From contig NZ_CP108513.1 in the NCBI RefSeq assembly GCF_035989285.1, forward strand, positions 5,022,001 to 5,086,000: 64,000 bases of DNA, read 5' to 3'. This document shows, in pieces, positions 27,172 to 36,225 of the stretch (positions are counted from its first letter, which is position 1; every line of letters starts with the position of its first letter). The DNA comes from Streptomyces sp. NBC_01235. GTDB taxonomy: Bacteria > Actinomycetota > Actinomycetes > Streptomycetales > Streptomycetaceae. The notes beneath the pieces were generated by a model, which was not told the origin of the DNA, did not search any database, and saw nothing but the letters and a program-made list of their open reading frames with translations. Made by a program: the position numbers and the translations under genes.

Positions 27172-28574
27172 GGAAGTGGTGTACGGGTTCGACCTGATCC
27201 GGGGGTTTGCTCCGGCATCGGGATGGTGCCCGCATAGATGAACGGCCACCGGCTGATCTTCGAAGTGTCGAAGCCTCGAAGGAGATCAGCACGATGACCG
27301 CACCTGACAGTCTGCCCCTGCACGCCCTCGCCGAGGACAACCTCGCCGCGGCGAGTCCCGATCTGCTGCGCGCGATGATCAAGACGTTCGCCGATGCGCT
27401 CATGTCCGCGGAGGCCGACGCCCTCTGCAATGCCGAATACGGGCAGGTCAGCGACGAACGCGTCAACCACCGCAACGGCTACCGCCCACGCGAGTGGGAC
27501 ACGAGGGCCGGCACCGTCGAACTGGCCGTCCCCAAGCTGCGCCAGGGCAGTTACTTCCCGCACTGGCTCCTCGAACGGCGCCGCCGGGCCGAGCAGGCCC
27601 TGATCTCGGTGGTCGCCACCGCCTACCTGCTCGGCGTCTCCACCCGCCGAGTCGAGAAGCTCGCCGAGTCCCTCGGCGTCACCCAGCTGTCGAAGTCGCA
27701 GGTCAGCGCGATGGCCAAGCACCTGGACGAGCAGGTCGCCGCGTTCCGCAACCGGCCCCTCGACGCCGGACCCTACGCGTTCGTCTGGGTCGACGCACTG
27801 ACCCAGAAGGTCCGCGAGGGCGGCCGCATCATCAACGTCCACGCGCTGATCGCGGTCGGAGTCAATGCCGACGGCCACCGCGAGATCCTCGGCATCGACG
27901 TCGCCACCGCCGAGGACGGTGCCGGCTGGCTCGCCTTCCTGCGTTCCCTGACCGCCCGTGGCCTGTCCGGCGTCCAGCTGGTCGTCTCCGACGCCCACAC
28001 CGGCCTGGTGAACGCGATCGGCGCTGTCCTGCCCGGCGCCTCCTGGCAGCGATGCCGCACGCATTACGCCCGGAATCTGCTCAGCCAGGTGCCGAAGTCC
28101 GCCCAGCCCTGGGTGGCCACACTGCTGCGGACGGTCTTCGAACAGCCCGATGCCGACGCCGTCCAGGCCCAGATGCGACATGTGCTGGACGCGATGGAGG
28201 CCAAGTTCCCCAAGGCGGCAGCCCACTTGGACTCCGCCCAGCACGAACTGCTGGCGTTCACCGCGTTCCCCCGCGAGATCTGGCGGCAGATCTGGTCGAA
28301 CAATCCGCAGGAGCGACTGAACAAGGAAATCCGCCGCCGCACCGACGTGGTCGGCATCTTCCCCGACCGCACCGCCCTCATCCGACTCGTCGGCGCGGTG
28401 CTGGCCGAGCAGAACGACGAGTGGACCGAAGCCCGCCGATACATGGGACTCGACCTGCTCGCCAAGACCCGCCTCCACCCGATCGAGTCACAAACCGACG
28501 ACACCGTCCTCCCGACCGAACTCACCGCATAACCTCAAAACGAGATCACCGAGTGGCCGTCAATACACCACTCC
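27172..28574 (+). mobile_element. IS256-family insertion sequence
   Basis: The element contains one transposase gene. Its proposed ends are imperfect inverted repeats: GGAAGTGGTGTA at 27172 and, read inward from the right, GGAGTGGTGTA ending at 28574. No clear 8-bp target duplication is seen in the flanks, so the exact ends are uncertain. Confidence 0.6.
27294..28532 (+). CDS. IS256-family (mutator-type) transposase
   Basis: 412 residues, full length for the family. The start at 27294 follows GAAGGAG. It has the N-terminal block NGYRPREWDTRAGTVELAVP, first catalytic Asp in AFVWVDALTQK, second in LVVSDAHTGL, WQRCRTHYARNLL, and catalytic Glu in NNPQERLNKEIRRRTDVVG. It catalyses cut-and-copy transposition of its own element. 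No lesion is visible, so this copy may be active. Confidence 0.93.
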   Translation: MTAPDSLPLHALAEDNLAAASPDLLRAMIKTFADALMSAEADALCNAEYGQVSDERVNHRNGYRPREWDTRAGTVELAVPKLRQGSYFPHWLLERRRRAEQALISVVATAYLLGVSTRRVEKLAESLGVTQLSKSQVSAMAKHLDEQVAAFRNRPLDAGPYAFVWVDALTQKVREGGRIINVHALIAVGVNADGHREILGIDVATAEDGAGWLAFLRSLTARGLSGVQLVVSDAHTGLVNAIGAVLPGASWQRCRTHYARNLLSQVPKSAQPWVATLLRTVFEQPDADAVQAQMRHVLDAMEAKFPKAAAHLDSAQHELLAFTAFPREIWRQIWSNNPQERLNKEIRRRTDVVGIFPDRTALIRLVGAVLAEQNDEWTEARRYMGLDLLAKTRLHPIESQTDDTVLPTELTA

Positions 28575-28701
28575 AGCGGACGTGACCCCCGTCTGCTTCC
28601 CTCGGCCGCAGGTCAGGCCCGGAGCAAGCCCCAGATGCCCTGAGCTTCCCAAGCTGAGGTCCCCGATACGTCGGCGCAGCCGGCACCCGTAGAGTCGCTG
28701 C

Positions 28702-28926
28702 ATGGTGACTGCGACTGTCCGTGAGTGGCACGACGAGGAAGGGTGGGGGGTACTCGACTCTCCCGAGACACCCGGCGGTTGTTGGGGCCACTACGCCGAC
28801 ATCCGGACGAAGGGCTTCCATACGCTGTCGCCGGGACAACGTGTAGATCTCCAATGGGAGGCCCCTGGCTTCAAGCAAGACGGCTACGCCTACCGGGCAG
28901 TGAACATAGTGCCTCGGCCCGCCTGA
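28702..28926 (+). CDS. Cold-shock-domain-like small protein
   Basis: 74 residues. The sequence ATVREWHDEEGWGVLDSPET fits the first beta strands of an OB-fold cold-shock domain (compare KWFNAEKGFGFI), followed by GQRVDLQWEAPGFKQDGYAY. It probably binds RNA or single-stranded DNA, but the aromatic RNP motifs are weak. No Shine-Dalgarno is visible. TAGAGT lies 7-12 nt before the ATG, the spacing expected for a leaderless transcript whose -10 box almost touches the start. Confidence 0.7.
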   Translation: MVTATVREWHDEEGWGVLDSPETPGGCWGHYADIRTKGFHTLSPGQRVDLQWEAPGFKQDGYAYRAVNIVPRPA

Positions 28927-28946
28927 CATCCACATCTGACATCAAC
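28924..28946 (+). repeat. Integrase-downstream repeat, partial copy 3
   Basis: TGACATCCACATCTGACATC followed by AAC matches the second half of the repeats at 341-379, 3531-3570 and 52224-52263. No integrase tail follows here; the cold-shock gene stop lies at its left edge. Confidence 0.5.
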
Positions 28947-29029
28947 AACGGCAGACAGCAGCAGCTACGAGCGGCCCCTGACGGCCATGCCTTCCAGGCA
29001 TTCGAAGCTCCTGAAGCCCCGTTGATCGA

Positions 29030-29070
29030 ACTCCTAAAGCGGGTGTCGCAGGTTCGAATCCTGCCGGGCA
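29030..29070 (+). repeat. tRNA-Arg(CCU) 3' half, copy C
   Basis: ACTCCTAAAGCGGGTGTCGC and an intact T-arm, but the acceptor strand is shortened (CCGGGCA rather than CCGGGGGCA). No 5' half precedes it. Confidence 0.85.
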
Positions 29071-29165
29071 CGATGCTTTACGCCGTTGACCTGGGGTTTC
29101 TCCCCCGGGAGGCACGCTGGTCGGCCTCGGACTTCTCCGTCCGGGGCCGTTTTGCGTGAGCGGGC
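29071..29165 (+). repeat. Conserved tail following tRNA copy C
   Basis: GTTGACCTGGGGTTTCTC, GGCCTCGGACTTCTCCGTCC and TTTTGCGTGAGCGGGCAG match the tail after copy A. The GGCCTCGGAC/GTCCGGGGCC arms can form a terminator-like stem followed by TTTT. Confidence 0.7.
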
Positions 29166-29318
29166 AGGCGTTCCCGGGGGCCCTCGCCGACCACAGCCGG
29201 TGCCGTTCGCATACCGTCTTCCACGGGCCGACCGTTCGGGCAGGTCCCGCCACCGCACTCCGGTCCGCACTCGGTGCGCAATCCCGTCAATCCGGCCTGC
29301 CGCCCGAGCTACACCCTA

Positions 29319-29351
29319 GGTTGTACACCGGTAACCACACTGGTTGTAGAC
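29319..29351 (+). promoter_or_regulatory. Direct repeat upstream of the secreted-protein gene
   Basis: GGTTGTACAC (29319-29328) and GGTTGTAGAC (29342-29351) differ at one position and lie 23 bp apart, about two helical turns. They are about 200 bp upstream of the start codon at 29543 and could be regulator sites. Confidence 0.4.
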
Positions 29352-29542
29352 GAAGTTCAAGTCCTGGGTGGACGAAAGGGAATAGCCCCCCAGCTACTTT
29401 CGATCCAGCCGGGCAACATCGCCTCGGGCGCGCTCCAAACACTGCCCCTTGAGACAGTCTCACCGGGCAGGCGACCGTGACCGTTGCCCGAACGCGCCGC
29501 GTCGGGACGTTCCCGTCACACTCTCACTTTCAGGAGACGACC

Positions 29543-30001
29543 ATGGCACGAGGCATGCCGTTCATAGGCACCCGGAAGAAGCTCGCGGTCGCGGCCGCCG
29601 CCGCAGGACTGGTCCTGGCCTTCTCCGGCCAGGCTCAGGCCGCTGACTATGAAAAGTCCACGGCCGACGGCTGCGCCTCAGTCGTCGGCGCCTACGACTA
29701 TCAGCGGGTCGGGACGGCCGGAGGCTACCCGCTCTACAACACGAGCTGGGACTTCAAGATCTGGGACAACTGCTCCGACGGCAGGGGCGCGGGGCTCTTC
29801 ACCACGTACCAGAAGTGGGAGAGCGGAGAGTGGAAGTACCACTCACTCACCAAGCTCGGCAGCGACACCAACGGTTTCAACAACACTCCCGGCTATGCCA
29901 AGGACGGACGCGGGTACAACGTCCGCGACGTGGGGCTGTACGTCTGCTTCATCGAAGCTGGGGGTTACGCCAACTGGAATTCCTGCAGGGGGCTGCTCTA
30001 G
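29543..30001 (+). CDS. Small secreted protein, unknown function, four cysteines
   Basis: 152 residues; start at 29543 with AGGAGA upstream. A standard Sec signal peptide (KKLAVAAAAAGLVLAFSGQA, cleavage AQA-ADY) leaves about 118 residues. The mature part has four Cys (DGCASVV, DNCSDGR, LYVCFIE, NSCRGLL), so two disulphides are likely, and it is rich in Gly, Tyr and Trp. I do not recognise a family. It is the only gene between tRNA copies C and D, so it may be cargo of a 1.3-kb segment. Confidence 0.72.
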   Translation: MARGMPFIGTRKKLAVAAAAAGLVLAFSGQAQAADYEKSTADGCASVVGAYDYQRVGTAGGYPLYNTSWDFKIWDNCSDGRGAGLFTTYQKWESGEWKYHSLTKLGSDTNGFNNTPGYAKDGRGYNVRDVGLYVCFIEAGGYANWNSCRGLL

Positions 30002-30326
30002 TGTCCTGCGCCGGAAGTTCCTAGGCAGTTCTGGCTGAGCCGCGGACGGTCAACACGCCTGGCCGACGGCGAAAATCCGGCCGGCGAGACGAGATCGATC
30101 TACCAAAGGATTTCGGGCGCAGGACACCAGCCAGCTCCTTGTAGATCTTGCTGGGCTCGCGTGCGCCAGTGCCCGCTCCACCGTGGGTGAGAGCACCGGG
30201 CGCGTGAGCGAACAGTCCGGCACGAGGTGCCAACGAGCGGGACTGAGCACAATGCCGCGTGGCGCTGATCAGGTGCAACAACTCCACACGGCGGCCTCCG
30301 GCATCCCCCGGCAAGGATCCAATCCC
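30002..30326. other. Non-coding DNA preceding tRNA copy D
   Basis: No gene is seen. From about 30200 the sequence (GCGCGTGAGCGAACAGTCCG, then GTGGCGCTGATCAGG) parallels the DNA upstream of tRNA copy B, showing that the repeated attachment region extends ~130 bp on the 5' side as well. Confidence 0.5.
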
Positions 30327-30369
30327 ACTCCTAAAGCGGGTGTCGCAGGTTCGAATCCTGCCGGGGGCA
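30327..30369 (+). repeat. tRNA-Arg(CCU) 3' half, copy D
   Basis: The best-preserved copy: ACTCCTAAAGCGGGTGTCGC, T-arm GCAGG-TTCGAAT-CCTGC and CGGGGGCA, all matching a canonical tRNA 3' half. No 5' half precedes it. Confidence 0.88.
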
Positions 30370-30388
30370 TAGCAAAACGCCCGGTCAG

Positions 30389-30418
30389 AGGCCCTTCCGT
30401 CCGAGGGGCGGAGGGCCT
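30389..30418 (+). terminator. Terminator-like hairpin after tRNA copy D
   Basis: AGGCCCTTCCG pairs with CGGAGGGCCT with one bulged base. It lies 20 bp after the tRNA end. The following GCAGCACACAT is shared with other junctions in the window. Confidence 0.55.
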
Positions 30419-30481
30419 TCGTACTCGCAGCACACATATGGCACCTGTGCGGCTGCGGGCAGAGGTGGGGAGCTGTGCGAG

Positions 30482-30814
30482 ATGCCCGCGAAGGACGAGC
30501 CGGCCCGGCGCCCGTACGAGAAGCTGGTCGACCGCTTGGAGGGCCTGATGCGGGCTTCACTGAAGCCTCGCTACCGGGGCTACCACGGGCAGCTGATCCT
30601 TAGCAGCGGCGATCTTGAGGAGATGGGCGAACCGAAGGACGTCCGTCGTGCTGCACGCGAGGCGGGCCGTCGTCTCGGCCGGCACCCGAAGACCCACGTC
30701 GTCGACGCAAGACTCTTCGTGTATGACGACCGCGAGGTCCCCAGGGATATCAGCGAGCTGGCCGCGGGGGATGCTGCTGACGCCATCGACGCAGCACTCC
30801 GAGGCGGCGAGTAG
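30482..30814 (+). CDS. Hypothetical protein, 110 aa
   Basis: A soluble charged protein with good codon bias: KLVDRLEGLMRASLKPRYRG then GQLILSSGDLEEMGEP and KTHVVDARLFVYDDREVPRD. No catalytic motif or membrane segment is seen and I do not recognise the family. A possible ribosome site, GAGGTGGGGAG, lies near 30461-30472, rather far from the ATG. It is the first of four small genes between tRNA copies D and E. Confidence 0.6.
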   Translation: MPAKDEPARRPYEKLVDRLEGLMRASLKPRYRGYHGQLILSSGDLEEMGEPKDVRRAAREAGRRLGRHPKTHVVDARLFVYDDREVPRDISELAAGDAADAIDAALRGGE

Positions 30815-30918
30815 AAGCAAGTACGGTCGGCCGTCGCTGCCCCACCGTTACTGAAGAGCCTGTACAGCATGCCGGAAATCTGTCGAGCCCGACCCTGCGG
30901 CGGCTCTACCCTTGCCGC

Positions 30919-31254
30919 ATGGCCCATGGAAAGACCTCGTACGTTTGCCTGCCCTGCCGGGCCTCGTACAAGCAGACTTACCCTGGCTACCACGGCCACG
31001 ACCGGGTCTGTCCACGCTGTGCCGAACCACTGATCCACGTCGGCTCCGCCTTCGCGGCGCCCAAGAGGCGGGACACCGCCGCCTGGCGCACCCTCTCCGT
31101 ACTGCTGCACGCCGGTGTGCGCTTCCACAAGAGCTGTTGCGGCGGCCCCGGCTACCGCCCACGCACCCTCAGCGAGGTGCGCGAGCGGATGGCCTACGCC
31201 CGGGCCACCGGAGAACCGTTCGCTCAGGCGTTGGTCCGCCGCGACCTGCCCTAG
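30919..31254 (+). CDS. Small zinc-ribbon-like protein
   Basis: 111 residues. Two CxxC pairs (YVCLPCRASYK and RVCPRCAEPL) near the N-terminus should form a zinc ribbon, followed by a helical region (RRDTAAWRTLSVLLHAGVRF) and HKSCCGGPGYRPRT. Similar Streptomyces proteins have, as I recall, been named deoxyxylulose-5-phosphate synthase in databases; nothing here supports that, since the protein is far too short and lacks a thiamine-diphosphate motif. A nucleic-acid-binding role is plausible but not shown. Confidence 0.68.
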   Translation: MAHGKTSYVCLPCRASYKQTYPGYHGHDRVCPRCAEPLIHVGSAFAAPKRRDTAAWRTLSVLLHAGVRFHKSCCGGPGYRPRTLSEVRERMAYARATGEPFAQALVRRDLP

Positions 31255-31330
31255 CAGCCCGAAAGCAGGGCGCTCCGCCGCGCCGCAGAAGCGACCCCTG
31301 CTGTCATGCACAGCACGCGTAAGGCACACA

Positions 31331-31600
31331 TCACGCCGCGGGATCCTCCAGGACGGCCACGGCCACGGCCTCGGCAGTCTTGCGGGCCTTCTTCTCCGCC
31401 TTCTCCAGCTTGGCCTTCGCCTTGGCCAGCTGCTTGGACCGGCGCTTGTGCATCTTCTTCGAGACCTCGTCCAGACGGTCCGGGAAGAAGTGCCCGTGGC
31501 GTCGGATCACATCCTGGGTCTCCTCGGCGGATGCGAAAACCCCGTGCCGCCGCGTGGTGTCGATCTGAGTCCGCAGGTCCCACTGGTAGCTGATGGTCAC
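31331..31600 (-). CDS. Hypothetical basic coiled-coil protein
   Basis: 89 residues from a GTG at 31600: TISYQWDLRTQIDTTRRHGV, then a Lys/Ala-rich helix (KKMHKRRSKQLAKAKAKLEK) likely to form a coiled coil. A longer frame to 31705 is possible, but an overlapping frame ending in TGA 6 nt before the GTG (MSSLDIVEPEHLAASN, from 31724) suggests translational coupling to a 39-residue upstream peptide. Function unknown. Confidence 0.5.
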   Translation of the reverse strand: MTISYQWDLRTQIDTTRRHGVFASAEETQDVIRRHGHFFPDRLDEVSKKMHKRRSKQLAKAKAKLEKAEKKARKTAEAVAVAVLEDPAA

Positions 31601-31719
31601 GTCGTCAGCCCTCAACCGTGTCTCGACACGCGCCTGCTGCCTGGACGGAGGCCCAATCGCGGCCACGGGAGAAGAGGTTGGACGCTGCCAGGTGTTCTGG
31701 TTCAACGATGTCCAGGCTG

Positions 31720-31993
31720 CTCATGCAAGGCTCCGCAGTCCGACTTCCAGGGCGAGTGTGTCGCACACCAAGTCGGGCACCACGGGGGCACGCCCGGCGC
31801 GGTCGCGGGCCTGGGCCAGGGCGTCGAAATCAACGTAGCCGAGGTCCACCAGCAGCGACTCTCGCAGTGTCGTCCAGGAGCGGAAGTCCGTATGCGCGCA
31901 GGACCGACTCCATGACCGCGAGGAAGTTCTCCGGCTCGGCCGGGGACGCCACGGACTCGGGCAGCCTGGCGTGCCGTAGGCGATCGCGGAACA
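31720..31993 (-). pseudogene. Frameshifted small gene in the D-E segment
   Basis: From the Met near 31993 the frame reads MFRDRLRHARLPESVASPAE and LRAYGLPLLDD; the coding continuation LRESLLVDLGYVDFDALAQA and APVVPDLVCDTLALEVG lies in another frame from about 31875. Both parts have good third-position bias, so one indel has split a gene of about 90 codons. It abuts tRNA copy E upstream and the coiled-coil gene downstream. Confidence 0.5.
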
Positions 31994-32111
31994 TCGCCTT
32001 GCCGCGCCTTGTGCTCGTGGGGCAGCCGTTCCCTGAAGCCGACCACTCGAGGAGGGACGAGCGGGGCGACAGGCCAGACACCGGCTTAGCCGCTCGCGCC
32101 CTCGGGCACGA

Positions 32112-32143
32112 CGGGTGTCGCAGGTTCGAATCCTGCCGGGGCA
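32112..32143 (+). repeat. tRNA-Arg(CCU) 3' half, copy E (shortest)
   Basis: Begins at GGGTGTCGC in the variable region; the anticodon loop is lost. The T-arm is intact and the acceptor is CCGGGGCA, one G short. Confidence 0.8.
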
Positions 32144-32240
32144 CAACGCGATACCGCTCTCACCTGGGGCTTCTTCCCCAGGGGGCTCCTACTCGGCCTC
32201 GGACTCCTGGTCCGGGGCCGAGTGCGTGAGCGGACGGAGA
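32144..32240 (+). repeat. Conserved tail following tRNA copy E
   Basis: CTCACCTGGGGCTTCTTCCC, CTCGGCCTCGGACTCCTGG and GAGTGCGTGAGCGGA align with the tails after copies A and C. Confidence 0.65.
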
Positions 32241-32339
32241 GTTGATCTCCGAAATTTCTCCCAACGGATCAGCATCATCCGGCACGGACTCCGGGCCGGG
32301 ATGCTCCGCGTCGTCGGGCTCGGCCTTGGTGAAGTTCGG

Positions 32340-33392
32340 TCAGGCCACAGTGACGCTGTTGTCGAGGTAGACGTCCTGGACGGCCTGGAGGAGTTCGATG
32401 CCCTCCTCGGTGGGCCGCTGGAAGGCTTTGCGGCCGGTGATGAGCCCGGTGCCGCCGGCCCGCTTGTTGATCACCGCTGTCCGTACGGCCTGCGCGAGGT
32501 CCCCTTTTCCCGCGGAGGCGCCGCCGCTGTTGATGAGTCCGACCCGGCCCATGTAGCAGTTGGCCACCTGCCAGCGGGTGAGGTCGATCGGGTGGTCGGT
32601 GGTGAGCCTGTCGTACAGGCGTTTGTCTGTCTTGCCGAAGTCCAGCGCGGGGTAGCCGCCGTTGTTCTCCGGCTGCTTCTGCTTGACGATGTCGGCCTCG
32701 ATGGTGACGCCGAGGTGGTTGGCCTGACCGGTGAGGTCGGCCGACACCGAGTAGTCCACGCCGTCCTTCTTGAACGCCGCATTGCGCAAGTAGCACCACA
32801 GCACGGTGAACATGCCCAGTTCGTGGGCCCGCGCGAAGACCTCGCTGGCTTCCTGCAGCTGGCGGTCCGACTGCTCCGAACCGAAGTAGACCGTGGCGCC
32901 GACACCGGCCGCGCCGAGTTCGAAGCACTGCTCGACGTTGCCGAACATGATCTGGTCGTAGTGGTTCGGGTAGGTCAGCAGCTCGTTGTGGTTGAGCTTC
33001 ACGATGAAGGGGATCTTGTGGGCGTAACGCCGCGACACGGCTCCGAGCACGCCGAGTGTGCTGGCGACCGCGTTGCATCCGCCCTCGACGGCGAGTTCGA
33101 CGATGTTCCTGGGGTCGAGGTAGCGGGGGTTGGCGGCGAACGCCGACGCGGCGGAATGCTCGATGCCCTGGTCGACCGGCAGGATCGACACGTACCCCGT
33201 GCCGGCCAGCCGGCCGTGGTCGAAGAGGGACTGCAGGTTGCGCAGCACCCGGGGCGAGCGGTCGGTCGCGGCCACGGTCCGGTCGACGAAGTCATGACCC
33301 GGGAGTACCAGGTCCTCCTTGGGAATCCCGTGGGCGGTATAGGTCAGCAGATCCCCGGCCTCGTCGCCCAGCAAGCCTTGTATGTCGGTCAT
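32340..33392 (-). CDS. fbaB: Class I fructose-bisphosphate aldolase (DhnA type)
   Basis: 350 residues; start at 33392 with GAGGTGA upstream. The sequence shows [40 protein letters not shown] and [20 protein letters not shown], the pattern of bacterial Schiff-base aldolases of the DeoC/FbaB group, distinct from the zinc-dependent enzyme Streptomyces uses in central metabolism. It splits fructose-1,6-bisphosphate or works in the gluconeogenic direction. Clustering with a phosphofructokinase, universal stress proteins and CBS proteins resembles the dormancy/low-oxygen regulons of actinobacteria. Much longer upstream extensions of the frame lack coding bias. Confidence 0.9.
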   Translation of the reverse strand: MTDIQGLLGDEAGDLLTYTAHGIPKEDLVLPGHDFVDRTVAATDRSPRVLRNLQSLFDHGRLAGTGYVSILPVDQGIEHSAASAFAANPRYLDPRNIVELAVEGGCNAVASTLGVLGAVSRRYAHKIPFIVKLNHNELLTYPNHYDQIMFGNVEQCFELGAAGVGATVYFGSEQSDRQLQEASEVFARAHELGMFTVLWCYLRNAAFKKDGVDYSVSADLTGQANHLGVTIEADIVKQKQPENNGGYPALDFGKTDKRLYDRLTTDHPIDLTRWQVANCYMGRVGLINSGGASAGKGDLAQAVRTAVINKRAGGTGLITGRKAFQRPTEEGIELLQAVQDVYLDNSVTVA

Positions 33393-33664
33393 CAGCTCAC
33401 CTCTCCGGTCGTTCGGAAGTGCCAGAGGCGAGTCCCGGGTTCCCCCCGACCGCCGGGCCCACGCGAATCCGTACACGCCGTGCGGGTGTCCTTCTCCAGG
33501 CGCCGGCCCCGGCCGCACGCAGCAGTGCGGTCCTTCGGCCCCGCCGACGGAGGCCGGCTGTTCGCGAATACGGCGGCGTCGCCCACGCACCGCTGACCAC
33601 CCGCCCCGTCGTGAGGCCGGAGCCCGGTGCCGCGCGCTGTTCCCGGCGGACGGGCCGCCGCCCC

Positions 33665-33799
33665 TGGGCCGGGAGGTGAAGCGAGTGCCGCAGTGCGCGT
33701 GCGGGATGTCGCCCACGGTGATGGCCAGAGCGGGGCACGTGTGGTCCCGTTCCCTGCGCAGTCCTCGACCGTGCACGCGGTCACGACAGGTATTTCCAT
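33665..33799 (-). pseudogene. DUF1540-type cysteine protein, frameshifted and shortened
   Basis: From the ATG at 33799 (AGGAG upstream) the frame reads [18 protein letters not shown]. The expected continuation [20 protein letters not shown] then RFTSRPRGG lies in the next frame. Adding one G to the GGG near 33745 would restore the family pattern with its four Cys. The second DUF1540 repeat usually following is also absent. These are small metal-binding-type proteins of unknown role. A sequencing error in the G run is possible. Confidence 0.6.
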
Positions 33800-34232
33800 G
33801 ACGGAGTTCTCCTGGTGCTTGTGTTTCTCCAGCTCGTTGACGGCGAGCGGTGAGCGGCTGACGTGGGCATGGGCCCACCAGATCGAGCGTGATCGTCGGC
33901 GCTGCCGACGGCCAGTGGTCTTCCGCCGAACGGGACGACACCCGTGGGCTGTCCTGCGGGCGCACAACGTGCGGCATGCGGACCAGGGCCAGGGTGTGGA
34001 AACACTGCGGCCGGGCTGGGATCGGGGCGGATGCTCGCCGGGGCGGCTGCTGGATCCTGCCGGCCGCTGCGTGACGATCTGCTGGATCGGCCGCGGTGCG
34101 GGGCCTGCCAGGAGCATCGCGGACCCCGCTGCCGGTCCGGGAGCCAGAGCGGTCCTGCCGTGGAACAGTGGAAGAGGGGAGGCAGGGCGGTGTACCGCCC
34201 GTGAAGGTGCAGGCCGGGCGAAGGAGGACACG
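33800..34232. other. Divergent intergenic region before universal stress protein 1
   Basis: No gene is supported. It must contain the promoters of the stress-protein gene (+) and the DUF1540 relic (-). No clear -10/-35 pair or long palindrome was found by eye. Confidence 0.35.
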
Positions 34233-35120
34233 ATGAGTCACCCTGTGCTGGCGGGCGTCGACGGGTCCGAAGGCAGTGCGACGGCAGCCGACTGGGCTGC
34301 GCGGGAGGCCGCACTGCGCGACGTCCCCCTGCGCCTGTTCCATGCCTTTCCGTCCATTCCGGGCACCGTCGTGCCCCGCCCGGCCCTGGACCGGCTGCGT
34401 CACATGGGTGCGCGCATGCTCGAGCGAATGGTCACCGACCTGGTCGACCGTTACCCGGATGTCGAGGTGCGGGGCGAGCAGGCCGACGACGCCCCGGCCC
34501 CGGCTCTCCTCGCTGCGGCCCGCGCTGCCGGGCTTCTTGTCGTCGGCACACGGGGGACGGGCGGTTTCGACGGTCTCACGGTCGGCTCGGTGGCCCTGCG
34601 GATGGCGGCAGCAGCCCCGTGCCCTGTCGTGTTGGTTCCCCAGCGGCCCAGTGCCTTCGGGGAGGGGACGCGCGCGAAAGGCGACACTGCCCAGGTGGTG
34701 GTGGGGTTCGACGCGCATCGCCCGGTCGGGGAGGCGGCGGACTTCGCGTTCTCTGCCGCCGAGGCGCGTGGAGCGCGTCTGCGGGTGGTCCAGGCATGGG
34801 CGTTTCCTGCCGAGGCGGTCTCTCCGCGGACTCTGGTGGTGACCGAGGAGGACCGCGCCACGTGGGAGGACCAGGAGGTTCTGCGGCTCTCGGACGCGCT
34901 GCGCGTCTGGCAGGAGAAGTACCCCCGCGTGACGGTCCGCACCGATGTCATGTTGCTCCAGCCCGCGGAAGCACTCTTGAACGCGTCCCGGGAAGCGGCC
35001 CTGCTCGTCGTGGGCCGCCGCACCGATCCGCAGGCGGCCGAAGGCCGACTGGGCCCGGTCACGCACGCCGTACTGCACCACGCCCGCTGCCCGGTGGCGG
35101 TCGTACCGCACGCCGGATGA
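34233..35120 (+). CDS. Universal stress protein 1 (two Usp domains)
   Basis: 295 residues; start preceded by AAGGAGGA. Two tandem UspA domains. The first begins [20 protein letters not shown] and ends with the ATP-loop motif [20 protein letters not shown] (G-2x-G-9x-G-S type). The second begins [20 protein letters not shown] and ends [20 protein letters not shown] with a weaker loop. Such proteins bind ATP or cAMP and accumulate in hypoxia or stationary phase. One of three in this cluster. Confidence 0.92.
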   Translation: MSHPVLAGVDGSEGSATAADWAAREAALRDVPLRLFHAFPSIPGTVVPRPALDRLRHMGARMLERMVTDLVDRYPDVEVRGEQADDAPAPALLAAARAAGLLVVGTRGTGGFDGLTVGSVALRMAAAAPCPVVLVPQRPSAFGEGTRAKGDTAQVVVGFDAHRPVGEAADFAFSAAEARGARLRVVQAWAFPAEAVSPRTLVVTEEDRATWEDQEVLRLSDALRVWQEKYPRVTVRTDVMLLQPAEALLNASREAALLVVGRRTDPQAAEGRLGPVTHAVLHHARCPVAVVPHAG

Positions 35121-35199
35121 CGGCCGTCCAGAGGTCTGTCGGGGAAACGGCGGAACGGCGGATCGCGGACCGGGAGCGGTCCGGTGGGCGGCGGGCCGG

Positions 35200-36225
35200 T
35201 CAGCCGAAGAACACCTCGAACTCGTCGTACAGCGACGGGTCGACGAGCTTGGTCTTCGCCGTGGCGTCGGCGAGGGGGACGCGGACGATCCGGGTGCTCT
35301 GCAGGGCGACCATGACGCCGAAGTCACCGTCCTTGACCGCGTCGATGGCGTGCAGCCCGAAGCGCGTGGCCAGCCAGCGGTCGAAGGCGCTCGGGGTGCC
35401 GCCGCGCTGGATGTGCCCCAGCACCGTGGTGCGGGCATCCTTGCCCGTGCGCCCCGAGATCTCCCGAGCCAGCCACTCGCCGATGCCGGACAGCCGCACA
35501 TGGCCGAACTCGTCCAGCGACTGATCCTTGAGGACCATCTGCCCCTCCTTCGGGGCGGCCCCCTCGGCCACCACGACGATCGGCGCATAGTTGATCTTGA
35601 ATCGGCTCTTCACCTGCTCACAGACCTGATCGATGTCAAAGGGCCGCTCCGGGATGAGGATCACGTTGCCGCCGCCCGCGACGCCGGCGTGCAGTGCGAT
35701 CCACCCGGAGTGCCGCCCCATGACCTCCACCACCAGGGCGCGCATGTGCGACTCGGCGGTGGTGTGGAGGCGGTCGATGGCCTCGGTCGCGATGCCGACT
35801 GCGGTGTCGAAGCCGAAGGTGTAGTCGGTGCAGGAGACGTCGTTGTCGATGGTCTTGGGCACGCCGACCATGGGGATTCCCTGACGGCTCAGTTCGGTGG
35901 CCACGCCGAGCGTGTCCTCGCCGCCGATCACGACGAGCGCGTCCACGTCGTGCGCGGCAAGGGTGTCCTGTACGCGTCGCAGCCCTTCGTCGTGTGTGAA
36001 CGGATTGGTGCGGGAGGAGCCGAGGATGGTTCCGCCACGGGGGAGGATCCCCCGCACGCTGGAGATGTCCAGCGGTATGACATCGTTCTGGAGCAAACCG
36101 AGCCAGCCGTCCCGCACGCCGACGAAGTCGAAGGCGTATTCGTCGACGCCTTTGCGGACAACACTGCGGATCACGGCGTTGAGGCCGGGGCAGTCACCGC
36201 CGCCGGTCAGTACTCCGACCCTCAT
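35200..36225 (-). CDS. 6-phosphofructokinase, group III, probably pyrophosphate-dependent
   Basis: 341 residues, typical length; start at 36225 behind GGGAG. Motifs: [20 protein letters not shown], catalytic [17 protein letters not shown] and [14 protein letters not shown]. Residue 104 is Asp (GGEDTLG) and 124 is Lys (PKTIDND). By the established rule, D104/K124 marks pyrophosphate-dependent enzymes such as that of Amycolatopsis methanolica, whereas ATP-dependent Streptomyces enzymes carry G104/K124. It phosphorylates fructose-6-phosphate, reversibly if PPi-dependent, and pairs with the class I aldolase nearby. Confidence 0.9.
   Translation of the reverse strand: MRVGVLTGGGDCPGLNAVIRSVVRKGVDEYAFDFVGVRDGWLGLLQNDVIPLDISSVRGILPRGGTILGSSRTNPFTHDEGLRRVQDTLAAHDVDALVVIGGEDTLGVATELSRQGIPMVGVPKTIDNDVSCTDYTFGFDTAVGIATEAIDRLHTTAESHMRALVVEVMGRHSGWIALHAGVAGGGNVILIPERPFDIDQVCEQVKSRFKINYAPIVVVAEGAAPKEGQMVLKDQSLDEFGHVRLSGIGEWLAREISGRTGKDARTTVLGHIQRGGTPSAFDRWLATRFGLHAIDAVKDGDFGVMVALQSTRIVRVPLADATAKTKLVDPSLYDEFEVFFG

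Noticed and set aside
30919..31254. Calling the zinc-ribbon protein a deoxyxylulose-5-phosphate synthase
   Set aside because: Only 111 residues and no thiamine-diphosphate or transketolase motif; the name would be a propagated mislabel.
33393..35588. A 732-codon upstream extension of the aldolase frame
   Set aside because: It crosses the stress-protein gene antisense and contains only a fragment of the DUF1540 relic. GAGGTGA supports the start at 33392.
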